Below are positions 18,271-25,616 of a stretch of DNA of 64,000 nucleotides, piece after piece. A model generated the notes under the pieces. That model ran no database searches, was not told where the DNA came from, and saw only the letters and a program-made list of their open reading frames with translations. Origin of the DNA: Tritonibacter scottomollicae (GTDB lineage: Bacteria; Pseudomonadota; Alphaproteobacteria; Rhodobacterales; Rhodobacteraceae); the NCBI RefSeq assembly GCF_003003215.1, contig NZ_PVUF01000003.1, positions 124,001 to 188,000 of the forward strand. Reading direction: 5' to 3'. How positions within the stretch are numbered: the first letter of the stretch is position 1; every line of letters begins with the position of its first letter. The position numbers and the translations under genes were made by a program.

Positions 18271-18642
18271 TCAGGCGACGTCGCTCAGAACACGCGCCAG
18301 TTCAAAAAGACGGCGGCGCTGGTTTTCCGGAATGGCATAGTAGGACCGCACCAGATCAAGCGCTTCCTTGTCGCCCATGAGGTCCGCAGGCACACGCGCC
18401 TTTTCAGCGACGGCCTTGTCCTCATCCTGCAGCCCTTCGAAAAAGAAACTGACGTTCACGCCGAGCGCATCAGAAATGTCCCAGAGCCGCGACGCGCTGA
18501 CGCGGTTCGCGCCGGTTTCGTACTTCTGGATCTGTTGAAATTTAATTCCAACTTTTTCAGCCAATTGCTGCTGCGTCATTCCAATCAGCCAGCGGCGATG
18601 TCGAATGCGTTTGCCAACGTGAGTGTCGACGGGATGTGCCAT
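18271..18642 (-). CDS. XRE-family transcriptional regulator, PraR/PhrR-like
   Basis: A 123-residue protein with an N-terminal helix-turn-helix (about 9-65): R-I-R-H-R-R, M-T-Q-Q-Q-L-A-E-K-V-G, and the very conserved F-Q-Q-I-Q-K-Y-E-T-G-A-N-R-V. The C-terminal half is a helical segment ending in R-R-L-F-E-L-A-R-V. This arrangement matches the rhizobial PraR/PhrR and other alphaproteobacterial SinR-like regulators of adhesion, biofilm and quorum sensing. It stands alone, with its own terminator and an AT-rich upstream region. The target genes cannot be inferred from the neighbourhood. Confidence 0.85.
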   Translation of the reverse strand: MAHPVDTHVGKRIRHRRWLIGMTQQQLAEKVGIKFQQIQKYETGANRVSASRLWDISDALGVNVSFFFEGLQDEDKAVAEKARVPADLMGDKEALDLVRSYYAIPENQRRRLFELARVLSDVA

Positions 18643-19006
18643 TTAAAGTATCTCCCAGTTACGGTAGCCCAGAATGCTGGCGGTGCAGCCTTCACAAGGC
18701 CCACAATTCTATTTCCGGACCCGCAGGCCGATGGCGCACAAACCGTCATCGGTATCTTTTGGTTAGAGTCAGAGGTTCAGTTATGTGGAAAGTGTACGCT
18801 CTTCGTGGTTGAATTCAAGTAAAGCAACACGCGCACAACGGGCCGGGCCAAGCAAATATATGATTTTATGCATCAAAATTTAGAATGGTTAATACCGCAA
18901 ATACGGTTTCCAGCCACCCGCCATAAATAGCGAGGCTGTAAATCGTTGTATATGCGCTTGCATCAATGCCGAATCGCTAGCGCAAGAATCAGGGAGTAAA
19001 ACATCT
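18643..19006. other. AT-rich divergent intergenic region, no gene seen
   Basis: This 364-bp region lies between the PraR-like gene and the quinone oxidoreductase gene and is clearly AT-richer than the genes, especially 18850-18960. It should contain both promoters; no clear operator palindrome was identified. Confidence 0.5.
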
Positions 19007-19981
19007 ATGCTATCCTTTCGTATAGGAAAACAGGGGTCCTGCGGAAATCTGATGGAAATTGACACCCCCGCTCCTGGCCCCGGTCAGATCGGTTTGAAAA
19101 TCCATGCATGCGCGCTCAACTTCGCCGATCTTCTGATGGTTGAGGGGCGCTATCAGGATACACCGCCCCTGCCCTTCACGCCGGGCCTGGAATGCGCAGG
19201 GCGGGTTACTGCAGTGGGCGATGACATTTCGGAATTCCAAATCGGAGATCGGGTCGCAGTTTTTGGGGGCCAGGGTGGGCTGGCCGAGTTCGGCGTCTTC
19301 GATGCGGCGCGGGCGGTCCCCTTGCCCGCGTCGGTGGGCTACGACGCGGCGGCGGCATCCTTGATCGCCTATGGCACCAGCCTGCTGGCGCTGGAACAAC
19401 AGGCCCGGCTGCAGAAGGGCGAGACGCTGCTGGTGACTGGCGCCGCTGGAGGCGTCGGGTTGACGGCAGTCGAGATCGGGAAACATCTGGGGGCGACAGT
19501 CATCGCGCAGGCGCGCGGCGCGGAGAAGCTCGCAGTGGCAAAAGCTGCAGGCGCAGATCACCTTATCGACGCATCCGAGGATCTGCGCCTGCGCGTGAAG
19601 GCGCTGGGTGGCGCCGATGTGGTCTATGATGCCGTCGGAGGCGAGACCTGGAAGGCGGCGTTCCGGGCCACCAATCCAGGCGGGCGGCTGCTGCCGATCG
19701 GCTTTGCCGGTGGCGAGGTGCCGCAGATCCCGGCCAATCACCTGCTCGTCAAGAACCTCACCGTGATCGGCTTCTACCTCGGCGGGTTGGTGAGCCTGCG
19801 CCCGGAGCTGGGGCGCGAAACCTTTGACAAGCTGATGCGCTGGCTGGCCGAGGGGCGGATCACCCCGCACATCAGCCACCGCCTGCCCCTGAGCGAGACC
19901 GCACAGGGACTGGAGTTGATCCGCAGCCGCAAAGCCACGGGCAAGGTGATCATGCAACCCCGACCTGAGACGTCGGGCTGA
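19007..19981 (+). CDS. Zinc-less NADPH:quinone oxidoreductase family protein (MDR superfamily)
   Basis: A 324-residue medium-chain dehydrogenase. The N-terminal GroES-like domain shows N-F-A-D-L-L-M-V-E-G-R-Y and P-G-L-E-C-A-G-x-V; the Rossmann domain shows V-T-G-A-A-G-G-V-G-L-T-A (about 142-153). The catalytic zinc cysteines are absent, which places it in the quinone oxidoreductase branch (QOR, NADPH-dependent one-electron or alkenal/one reductions). C-terminal residues overlap the convergent LysR gene by 32 nt. Some homologues are encoded beside acyl-CoA dehydrogenase genes; none is here. Confidence 0.88.
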   Translation: MLSFRIGKQGSCGNLMEIDTPAPGPGQIGLKIHACALNFADLLMVEGRYQDTPPLPFTPGLECAGRVTAVGDDISEFQIGDRVAVFGGQGGLAEFGVFDAARAVPLPASVGYDAAAASLIAYGTSLLALEQQARLQKGETLLVTGAAGGVGLTAVEIGKHLGATVIAQARGAEKLAVAKAAGADHLIDASEDLRLRVKALGGADVVYDAVGGETWKAAFRATNPGGRLLPIGFAGGEVPQIPANHLLVKNLTVIGFYLGGLVSLRPELGRETFDKLMRWLAEGRITPHISHRLPLSETAQGLELIRSRKATGKVIMQPRPETSG

Positions 19982-20867
19982 CCACCTCGGTGCCGACCAT
20001 GCGTAGGCCGGGTTGGGACAGCCCGGCAAACCCCTGCCGGATCAACCCGGCCAGGTGCTCAACGTATTGGGCACGCGCCCGCTCTGCCCCATAGAGGTTG
20101 ATGTGCTGCCCCGGCAGCGATGGCAGGGCGCCGCCGTGGTCGATCGCTTGCTGATGCGCGGGCTGGGTGCCTTCCAGCAGCACGCCCACCGCCAGATCCG
20201 CGCTGATGGTGGCCTCCACCGTGCGATCCGACTCGCTGTCGACGGCCATTTCCCAACGGATGCCCGCATCGTCGAGCGCCGCAGTGGCCAGCCCGCGGAA
20301 GATGCAGTTGCGGCAAAACCCAATGCGCAACGGGCGCTGACGCCAGGTCTGCCCATTGAGGGCCCCGATCCAGCGCAGCGGCATCTGGTGGATGGTCTCA
20401 CCACCGGCCCCGGCCACGCTTTCGGTCGTGACGATCAGGTCGAACCGCCCGAGGTCAAAATCCGTCCTCAGGCCCCGGGTGTGAGAGGTGCAAAGGTTCA
20501 CCTTCACCCGCGGAAACTGTGCGTTAAAGCGTTGCAAGACCATCGGGATCACCGGATGCACCACGTCATGCGGCACCCCCAGTGTCACCTCGCCCTCGAA
20601 CGCCTGGTCCGTCAGGCGGGAAATGATCTCGTCATTGAGGCTGAGCATCTTGCGCGCGAACCCCAAGAGCTGCTCTCCGGCCGCGGTCAGGCCGATACTG
20701 CGCCCGCTGCGATCCAGCAACTCCTCGCCCAGCATCTCTTCCAGCCGCTTGAGCTGCATGGACACCGCCGATTGCGTCAGATGCAAAAAGGAGGCGGCGC
20801 GCGTCACGCCGCCCGTGTCGGCGACGGCCACAAACGAGCGCAGCGTGGTTATGTCCAGATTTCGCAT
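19950..20867 (-). CDS. LysR-family transcriptional regulator paired with DUF1127 gene
   Basis: About 305 residues with an N-terminal winged helix (L-R-S-F-V-A-V-A-D-T-G-G-V-T-R-A-A, S-A-V-S-M-Q-L-K-R-L-E) and a substrate-binding domain with D-L-G-R-F-D-L-I-V. Three start codons (GTG, ATG, ATG) occur in tandem; the third has GAGG seven bases upstream and is preferred. The gene is divergent from a small DUF1127 protein gene, a pairing common in Rhodobacterales, and a LysR-type palindrome lies 33 bp upstream of the start, so it probably regulates itself and its neighbour. The 3' end overlaps the oxidoreductase gene tail to tail. Confidence 0.9.
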   Translation of the reverse strand: MRNLDITTLRSFVAVADTGGVTRAASFLHLTQSAVSMQLKRLEEMLGEELLDRSGRSIGLTAAGEQLLGFARKMLSLNDEIISRLTDQAFEGEVTLGVPHDVVHPVIPMVLQRFNAQFPRVKVNLCTSHTRGLRTDFDLGRFDLIVTTESVAGAGGETIHQMPLRWIGALNGQTWRQRPLRIGFCRNCIFRGLATAALDDAGIRWEMAVDSESDRTVEATISADLAVGVLLEGTQPAHQQAIDHGGALPSLPGQHINLYGAERARAQYVEHLAGLIRQGFAGLSQPGLRMVGTEVVSPTSQVGVA

Positions 20868-20899
20868 CATCACACCTCTTGATGGGTTACTTCAAAATC

Positions 20900-20914
20900 A
20901 TTCGTTTTGAGAAT
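20900..20914. promoter_or_regulatory. Candidate LysR-type binding site (ATTC-N7-GAAT)
   Basis: A 15-nt dyad ATTC-N7-GAAT that satisfies the LysR T-N11-A rule, placed between the divergent LysR and DUF1127 genes. The region also contains an AT-rich stretch (CTATATATCAA) suitable for a promoter. Confidence 0.5.
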
Positions 20915-20992
20915 ACACCTATTCGCCTCTATATATCAACAGAAGTGATGCAAGAAAGCTCACTCATCACAAACGATACTATGGAGCCCATC

Positions 20993-21205
20993 ATGACCTG
21001 CAGCATATCCCAAAGCACGCCACTCCCCCGCAGCCGCCCCTCACTGCTTGCGCGCCTTCACGCTGTCGTTGCGCTTCGTCGGCAGCGCCGCGCCCTGGCG
21101 TCACTGTCCGACACCCAGCTGAAGGACATCGGCCTCAGCCGGGCAGAAGTTGACGCCGAAGCCCGTCGAAAGCCTTGGGATGCGCCTCACCACTGGCAGG
21201 GTTGA
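20993..21205 (+). CDS. DUF1127 small protein
   Basis: A 70-residue protein whose C-terminal half carries the Arg-rich DUF1127 motif: R-R-Q-R-R-A-L-A-S-L-S-D-T-Q-L-K-D-I-G-L-S-R-A-E-V. Small DUF1127 proteins in Rhodobacter and Agrobacterium bind RNA or affect RNA turnover, phosphate and carbon metabolism. Start choice: GGAG lies six bases before the ATG; upstream in-frame ATGs have no such site. It is divergent from the LysR gene, from which it is likely controlled. Confidence 0.85.
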   Translation: MTCSISQSTPLPRSRPSLLARLHAVVALRRQRRALASLSDTQLKDIGLSRAEVDAEARRKPWDAPHHWQG

Positions 21206-21245
21206 GGTCGCCACAGTGATCTCTCTGATATTGCCGAAAAACCAT

Positions 21246-21282
21246 CGGAACCGGCCCGCCATCATCTGCTGCGCCGGTTCCG
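21246..21282 (+). terminator. Hairpin after the DUF1127 gene
   Basis: A 10-bp perfect stem (CGGAACCGGC/GCCGGTTCCG) with a 17-nt loop, about 40 bp beyond the DUF1127 stop. A-rich tracts flank both sides and there is no T run on the plus strand, so it may be a processing or stability element instead of a terminator. Confidence 0.4.
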
Positions 21283-21434
21283 CTAAAAAACATGTCTTTG
21301 TCGCGTCGCTTTTCGTTGGTTTGCAGTCCGGAACCCCTTGAACATGAGGGCCCAAAGGCCAATATTTGGCACAACAGGCAGGTCCGCGTCGCGGATGTGC
21401 TCTGAGGGAGAATTCTAGACGGAGACCATGACAT

Positions 21435-22214
21435 ATGGCACAGTTTGACAGCATTCGGTCTGCTGCCGGCGCACGTACCGCCGAGATCGACGCAGGGCTT
21501 CGCGCCCACATGAACAAAGTCTACAGCACGATGTCCGTGGGCACGCTCATCACGTTCCTCGCCGCTTGGGCGATCGCGGGCCTTGCGGTCACGTCTGATC
21601 CGGCCAACGCGGTCGCTCAGCTGAGCGGTGACAACTACCTGACCAACTTTGGCTACGCGATCTACGCTTCGCCGCTCAAGTGGGTGATCATGTTCGCGCC
21701 GCTGGCGTTTATTTTCTTCGGCTTCGGTGCCGCAGCGAAACGCCTGCCCGCGTCCGGCGTGCAGCTGGTGTTCTACGCATTTGCCGCGCTGATGGGCCTG
21801 TCGATCTCCTCGATCTTCGTGGTCTTCACCGGCGAGAGCATCGCTCAGGTCTTCCTGATCACCTCCGTCGCCTTCGCGGGTCTGTCTCTGGTGGGCTACA
21901 CCACCAAGAAAGACCTCTCCGGCATGGGCTCCTTCCTGATCATGGGTGTGATCGGCCTGATCGTTGCATCCGTCGTGAACATTTTCCTGGCCTCCTCGGC
22001 CATGGCGTTTGCGATCTCCGTGCTTGGCGTTCTGATCTTTGCCGGTCTGACCGCTTATGACACTCAGCGCATCAAGAACGACTATCTGCAGATGGTACAT
22101 GCCGGTGACCAGGAGTGGCTGGCCAAGTCCGCGATCATGGGCGCTCTGAGCCTTTATCTGGACTTCATCAACATGTTCATGTTCTTGCTCCAGCTGTTTG
22201 GGAACCGCGAATAA
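21435..22214 (+). CDS. Bax inhibitor-1/YccA family membrane protein
   Basis: A 259-residue polytopic protein with about seven hydrophobic helices spread over residues 35-257 and the family's closing signature: A-Y-D-T-Q-R-I-K (about 211-218) followed by L-S-L-Y-L-D-F-I-N-M-F. BI-1 family proteins (YccA, YetJ) are inner-membrane proteins; YetJ is a pH-sensitive Ca2+ leak channel and E. coli YccA inhibits the FtsH protease. The ATG start fits the conserved N terminus with a GGAGA site. It is monocistronic, bounded by a strong terminator. Confidence 0.93.
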   Translation: MAQFDSIRSAAGARTAEIDAGLRAHMNKVYSTMSVGTLITFLAAWAIAGLAVTSDPANAVAQLSGDNYLTNFGYAIYASPLKWVIMFAPLAFIFFGFGAAAKRLPASGVQLVFYAFAALMGLSISSIFVVFTGESIAQVFLITSVAFAGLSLVGYTTKKDLSGMGSFLIMGVIGLIVASVVNIFLASSAMAFAISVLGVLIFAGLTAYDTQRIKNDYLQMVHAGDQEWLAKSAIMGALSLYLDFINMFMFLLQLFGNRE

Positions 22215-22241
22215 CGCACTCTCCCATACCATATGACAGCC

Positions 22242-22272
22242 GGGGCGGATCTTTCAGATCCGCCCCTTTTTT
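22242..22272 (+). terminator. Rho-independent terminator of the BI-1 gene
   Basis: An 11-bp perfect stem (GGGGCGGATCT/AGATCCGCCCC) with a TTC loop followed by six T. Textbook form, 28 bp after the stop codon. Confidence 0.92.
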
Positions 22273-22349
22273 GTTCGCCTATCCCTTTTGTTCGCCAAAC
22301 CCATTTTGCGACAGCCATTTGAACCGACATCAGAAATGAGGATTCTCAC

Positions 22350-22829
22350 ATGAGGATTTCACCACTTGATCCACATGAGGCCCCGCGCCTTGTCCCGCTC
22401 CTGCAAGACTTGCACGCGCTGCATGTCGCGCATCAGCCCGCCCGCTATCCCGCGGACCCCGCACCCGATGCGCTGACGCTCTGGCTGCAGGAGTGGCTGT
22501 CGCAGCCGCAGACCGTCGCTCTGGTGGCGCTCAGCCCGCAGAACGCGGTGATGGGCTATCTGATCTACGAGGTTGAGGATCGCACCGCGCTGCCCGTCCG
22601 CGCCGCAGAACGACGCGCCATGGTGCACCACATCGCCGTCGCAAAACCGTTCCGTCGCATCGGTGTCGGCAAGGCCCTGATGGCGGAGATGAAACGCCGC
22701 GCGCTCGCCGATGGGGCAACGGTGATCGGCGTGACCTATGCGCCGTTCAACACCGCGTCAGCCGGGTTGATTCAGAGCATGGGGCTGAAACCGGTCACAA
22801 CCGTTGCGGAATGGCGCCTGGAGGGCTGA
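22350..22829 (+). CDS. GNAT-family N-acetyltransferase
   Basis: A 159-residue protein with the GNAT acetyl-CoA site: H-H-I-A-V-A (strand 4) followed by R-R-I-G-V-G-K-A-L-M (the R/Q-x-x-G-x-G/A loop, about 108-114) and a final A-G-L-I-Q-S-M-G-L-K-P. The substrate is unknown. It begins about 75 bp beyond the BI-1 terminator, and no partner gene is adjacent. Confidence 0.85.
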   Translation: MRISPLDPHEAPRLVPLLQDLHALHVAHQPARYPADPAPDALTLWLQEWLSQPQTVALVALSPQNAVMGYLIYEVEDRTALPVRAAERRAMVHHIAVAKPFRRIGVGKALMAEMKRRALADGATVIGVTYAPFNTASAGLIQSMGLKPVTTVAEWRLEG

Positions 22830-22915
22830 TAGCGATGCGTGACATGCGCGGGCCGTCCCGCCACGTCCCCTGGCTTGCCGGTGTGGAGAAGAGGCCAGAG
22901 AGCTAGGGTATGCCC

Positions 22916-23041
22916 TCAGAGCAGCTCTACGACGATCTGTGAGGGCGGCCCCATCACCTCGGCGGTGTCGTCCCTCTCTTTCACCACGGCCACCGCAGGA
23001 AGCAAAAGAATGAGCGCCGATAGTCCCAATACTTTTTTCAT
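22916..23041 (-). CDS. Putative 41-residue exported small protein
   Basis: From an ATG at 23041 the frame encodes M-K-K-V-L-G followed by a hydrophobic run (L-S-A-L-I-L-L-L-P-A-V-A-V-V) and a short polar tail. This is a signal-peptide or single-membrane-anchor architecture. GGGGTG lies upstream as a possible ribosome binding site. No family is recognised. It is downstream of rpmG beyond a terminator, on the same strand. The call rests on architecture only. Confidence 0.35.
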   Translation of the reverse strand: MKKVLGLSALILLLPAVAVVKERDDTAEVMGPPSQIVVELL

Positions 23042-23209
23042 ATCAAACACCCCGATCAACACACACGCCACTGAGAAGTCTTCTTCTGCAGGGAGAATGT
23101 GGTTGGAATGTGTGAGCGCGGCGGCGTCAAATGGCAGCTCGTCGCGCATTTTAGAAAACTACGACAGAGCTGAGCACGCGCGGCGTGGCCCTTTTTACAG
23201 GTTCCACAG

Positions 23210-23238
23210 AAAAAAGGGCCACGCGATATGCGTGACCC
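23210..23238 (-). terminator. Rho-independent terminator of rpmG
   Basis: On the minus strand GGGTCACGC-ATATC-GCGTGGCCC is followed by six T, about 35 bp after the rpmG stop. The arm 23216-23224 can also pair with 23183-23191 to form a second, longer hairpin with A/T extensions. Confidence 0.8.
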
Positions 23239-23275
23239 TTTTCAAATCAAAAGATCTTTTCTGATCCCGAAAGCC

Positions 23276-23443
23276 TTACTTGATTTTGCCTTCTTTGTAC
23301 TCGACGTGCTTGCGCGCGACCGGGTCGTACTTACGTACGGACATTTTTTCGGTCATGGTGCGTGCGTTCTTCTTGGTCACGTAGAAGTGGCCCGTGCCCG
23401 CGGTCGAGTTCAGGCGGATTTTGATGGTGGTCGGCTTCGCCAT
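23276..23443 (-). CDS. rpmG: 50S ribosomal protein L33
   Basis: A 55-codon frame reading [15 protein letters not shown], then [12 protein letters not shown], and ending [18 protein letters not shown]. This is full-length bacterial L33 of the zinc-independent type (no CxxC pairs). L33 is a small protein of the large ribosomal subunit near the E site. The start follows GGAGAAGCACA. It has its own terminator and is monocistronic. Confidence 0.97.
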   Translation of the reverse strand: MAKPTTIKIRLNSTAGTGHFYVTKKNARTMTEKMSVRKYDPVARKHVEYKEGKIK

Positions 23444-23601
23444 TGTGCTTCTCCTGCGTCCGAAAAGGCAGGGGGCCTCTCGGGTCTAATTCCTATATGA
23501 GCGTGCGGTTTTACCCTTGTCGTGGCGAGTGTCAATAGGATTCGCCGGGATAAATGTGCTGCCCGTTGAAATGGCGGTCCTTGCGGGCCGACCACTATGA
23601 T

Positions 23602-24035
23602 TTGCGCAGAGAGCCTGTAAGCCGGATCTTGTTCCCCCTGCCCCGAAGGACAAGGTTCGATGACCATTCTTCTGCGACGCCCGTTGCCGGACGCCTGTAG
23701 CTGCCAACCCGGCCTCTCTCGGGTGAAACATCCCTAGCGGCGGTATCGGGTTGCCCCGACCGGCCCGCGCGGAGGCCCTATTTGGCATTGCTCCCGGTGG
23801 GGCTTGCCGTGCCACCCCTGTTGCCAGCGGCGCGGTGGGCTCTTACCCCACCGTTTCATCCTTACCCCGCAACGTCCCCTTCGGCGAACCTCCGGTTTGG
23901 CGAGGCGGTTTCATTTCTGTGGCGCTTTCCGTCAGGTTGCCCTGCCCGGGCGTTACCCGGCACCGTCGTTTCAGGGAGTCCGGACTTTCCTCGCGGGGGC
24001 TTGCACCCCAACGCGGCCATCCGGCTCTCTGCGCG
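23602..24035 (-). ncRNA. rnpB: RNase P RNA (class A)
   Basis: Read on the minus strand, the RNA begins GCGCAGAGAG and ends CTCTCTGCGC, which pair as helix P1. Near the 5' end is the diagnostic G-AGGAAAGTCCGGACTCC (CRI core) and near the 3' end GATCCGGCTTACAGGCTC (CRV region). Internal GC-rich hairpins fit helices P7-P14. RNase P RNA is the catalytic subunit that removes 5' leaders from tRNA precursors. The 5' end agrees with a promoter whose -10 box ends six bases upstream. Ends are good to within a few bases. Confidence 0.95.
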
Positions 24036-24040
24036 CGGTC

Positions 24041-24069
24041 TGCCTACGCCTGCGTGGGCGGTGCGTCAA
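24041..24069 (-). promoter_or_regulatory. Promoter of rnpB
   Basis: On the minus strand TTGACG (24069-24064), a 17-bp spacer, then TAGGCA (24046-24041), placing +1 at the first base of helix P1. Good sigma-70-type fit in a region with no other role. Confidence 0.65.
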
Positions 24070-24083
24070 GGTGGCACGGAGGT

Positions 24084-24144
24084 GAGGGGCGTTGCCCCTC
24101 TGCGCGGATGCGCATTCACCCCAAGGTATTTGTGAAAAGATGAA
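24084..24144 (+). repeat. Intergenic hairpin repeat, family B, copy 2
   Basis: Same plan as the copy at 14.9 kb: GAGGGGC-GTT-GCCCCTC (24084-24100), TGCGC-GGAT-GCGCA (24101-24114), then TTCACCCCAAGGTATTT and AAGATGAA. It fills the space between the amidase 3' end and the rnpB promoter. Confidence 0.65.
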
Positions 24145-24145
24145 A

Positions 24146-24805
24146 TCAATCCAGGAGTGGAGGCAGATCGTCGGGGCACAGTGGCCCCTCCCCCCAGGGC
24201 CGATAGCGCAGACGAACGGCTTCAAGAAGCGTGGCATCGTCAACCTCGGCGGTGAACCCGCAGGCCCGCGCGGCCTTGCGAAAACTCTGCGGCGTGGCGG
24301 CTGTGGCGGCATTTGACCGGCGGGCGGGCCGCGCAAATCCGAGGGTCGCAAGCCGCTGCCAGTCGAAGCGCGGCCCCGGATCACATTTGCGACCAGGCGC
24401 CATGTCGGAGTGACCAATCACCCCCTCTGGCGCGATACTCCACCGCGTCATGATGCGCGGCAGCAGCGCCTCTAGGCGCCGCATCTGCGGGTCTGGGAAC
24501 GGGTGATCGCCGCGATTGTCCAGCTCGATCCCGATCGAGCGCGAATTGATGTCGGTGTGCCCCATCCACTCGCCAGCCCCCGCATGCCAAGCGCGCATAT
24601 CTTCACGCACCATCTGCCAAAGGGTCCCATCACTGCCTATCAGATAATGCGCCGAGACCTCATGCGCGGGATCACACAGTCGGCTCAATGCCGCCTCTGC
24701 GCTGGCCATCGCGGTGTAGTGCAACACGATCAGCTGCGGACGCAGACCGTTGCGCCGCGGCCCGAAGTTGGGGCTCGGGTGCCAGAGGGGCGCACAGCCG
24801 GTCAA
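24146..24805 (-). CDS. N-acetylmuramoyl-L-alanine amidase (AmpD-like, amidase_2)
   Basis: A 219-residue amidase_2 protein. Zinc ligands are visible: L-H-Y-T-A-M (His near 29), then G-H-S-D-M-A-P-G-R-K-C-D-P-G (His near 131; Lys and Asp typical of AmpD), with W-H-A-G-A-G-E-W and S-I-G-I-E-L-D-N in between. It cleaves the amide bond between MurNAc (or anhydroMurNAc) and L-Ala in muropeptide recycling. There is no signal peptide, which suits a cytosolic recycling enzyme. The start seems to be TTG, 10 bases after the stop of the upstream lipoprotein gene, giving translational coupling; no better in-frame start precedes W-H-P-S-P-N. Confidence 0.88.
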   Translation of the reverse strand: MTGCAPLWHPSPNFGPRRNGLRPQLIVLHYTAMASAEAALSRLCDPAHEVSAHYLIGSDGTLWQMVREDMRAWHAGAGEWMGHTDINSRSIGIELDNRGDHPFPDPQMRRLEALLPRIMTRWSIAPEGVIGHSDMAPGRKCDPGPRFDWQRLATLGFARPARRSNAATAATPQSFRKAARACGFTAEVDDATLLEAVRLRYRPWGEGPLCPDDLPPLLD

Positions 24806-24814
24806 GCAGGGCCC

Positions 24815-25576
24815 TTACTGGCTCTGAGCGCGTACGGCGGCACGATAGGGGGCCGGATCCCAGCCGCAGGCATAGCCGTCGCCATCGGGATCCAATGCCT
24901 TGCGGTCCCGTTTCGGCCCTCCCAGCTCAAGGAAGGCTGTTTGCGCCAGATCTGGCGAAGCGTATTCGGCGCAATGACGCTGGGACCGGGCTTGCAGATT
25001 AAGACCAGTGCGGCTGTAGATGCGCTGCCCCCGGGGGTTCGAGGTCGACAGCGCATAGCGCACGATGTTCGGCGACAGGTCCTGTGGACGGTCCGGCACC
25101 GCTGTAGGCGTGACAACTTCATATTGCGCGCGCTGCCGGGCAAGCCGCTCCGCATCGCTTTCGATGGTCTGCCGGGAAGCCACCGCTTCAAAGTTGTTTT
25201 CATCCGAAATCGTCGGATTACCAACAAGTGCAGGCGCCGGGTTGGACGGGCTGGCCTCAAGCGGTGCCTGGCCCGAATTCTGTCCGGATGCGCTGATCGC
25301 AGCGGCAGCTTCGCGGGCAATGTCGTCATTGCCCGCAGAGGCAGCGCCAGAGGGGCGTGGATCTTGCCAGTTGGCGGTGTTGGAGGCGTTCTCGTCAGAC
25401 AGGCGCGTGGGAGATACCAGCGGGTCGCCGTTCAGTGTCTGCCCCGGCTCGACCTCGGGCGGCGCATTGAAGGGGCTCGTGTCATCCCCGATCCCTGCGG
25501 CGCTGTCGGGCACTTGCGGGCTGCAGGCTGCGAGCGCAATCACGCTCACCGCCACCATGGTTCCCAGAACTCGCAT
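24815..25576 (-). CDS. Lipoprotein with C-terminal excalibur calcium-binding domain
   Basis: A 253-residue protein starting with a lipoprotein signal (hydrophobic run ending L-A-A-C, Cys near 18), then a long low-complexity segment rich in Ala, Ser, Pro and Asn, and finally an excalibur domain: C-A-E-Y-A-S, then L-D-P-D-G-D-G-Y-A-C-G-W-D-P. The D-x-D-G-D-G loop binds Ca2+. Probably an outer- or inner-membrane lipoprotein in the periplasm; role unknown. The ATG at 25576 is chosen because it opens the signal peptide; the frame extends further upstream without sense. It is tightly coupled to the amidase gene. Confidence 0.85.
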   Translation of the reverse strand: MRVLGTMVAVSVIALAACSPQVPDSAAGIGDDTSPFNAPPEVEPGQTLNGDPLVSPTRLSDENASNTANWQDPRPSGAASAGNDDIAREAAAAISASGQNSGQAPLEASPSNPAPALVGNPTISDENNFEAVASRQTIESDAERLARQRAQYEVVTPTAVPDRPQDLSPNIVRYALSTSNPRGQRIYSRTGLNLQARSQRHCAEYASPDLAQTAFLELGGPKRDRKALDPDGDGYACGWDPAPYRAAVRAQSQ

Positions 25577-25616
25577 AGGTCTCACCTGTCTGCTCAGTTT
25601 TGCTTTGCCGTTTGTC

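Noticed and set aside
22839-23264. Plus-strand 141-codon frame across the small exported protein and the rpmG terminator
   Set aside because: It runs through a strong terminator and shows no protein character; composition is antisense-like.
23602-24035. Several frames of 80-130 codons within the RNase P RNA
   Set aside because: They arise from a structured GC-rich RNA with the diagnostic RNase P core sequences.
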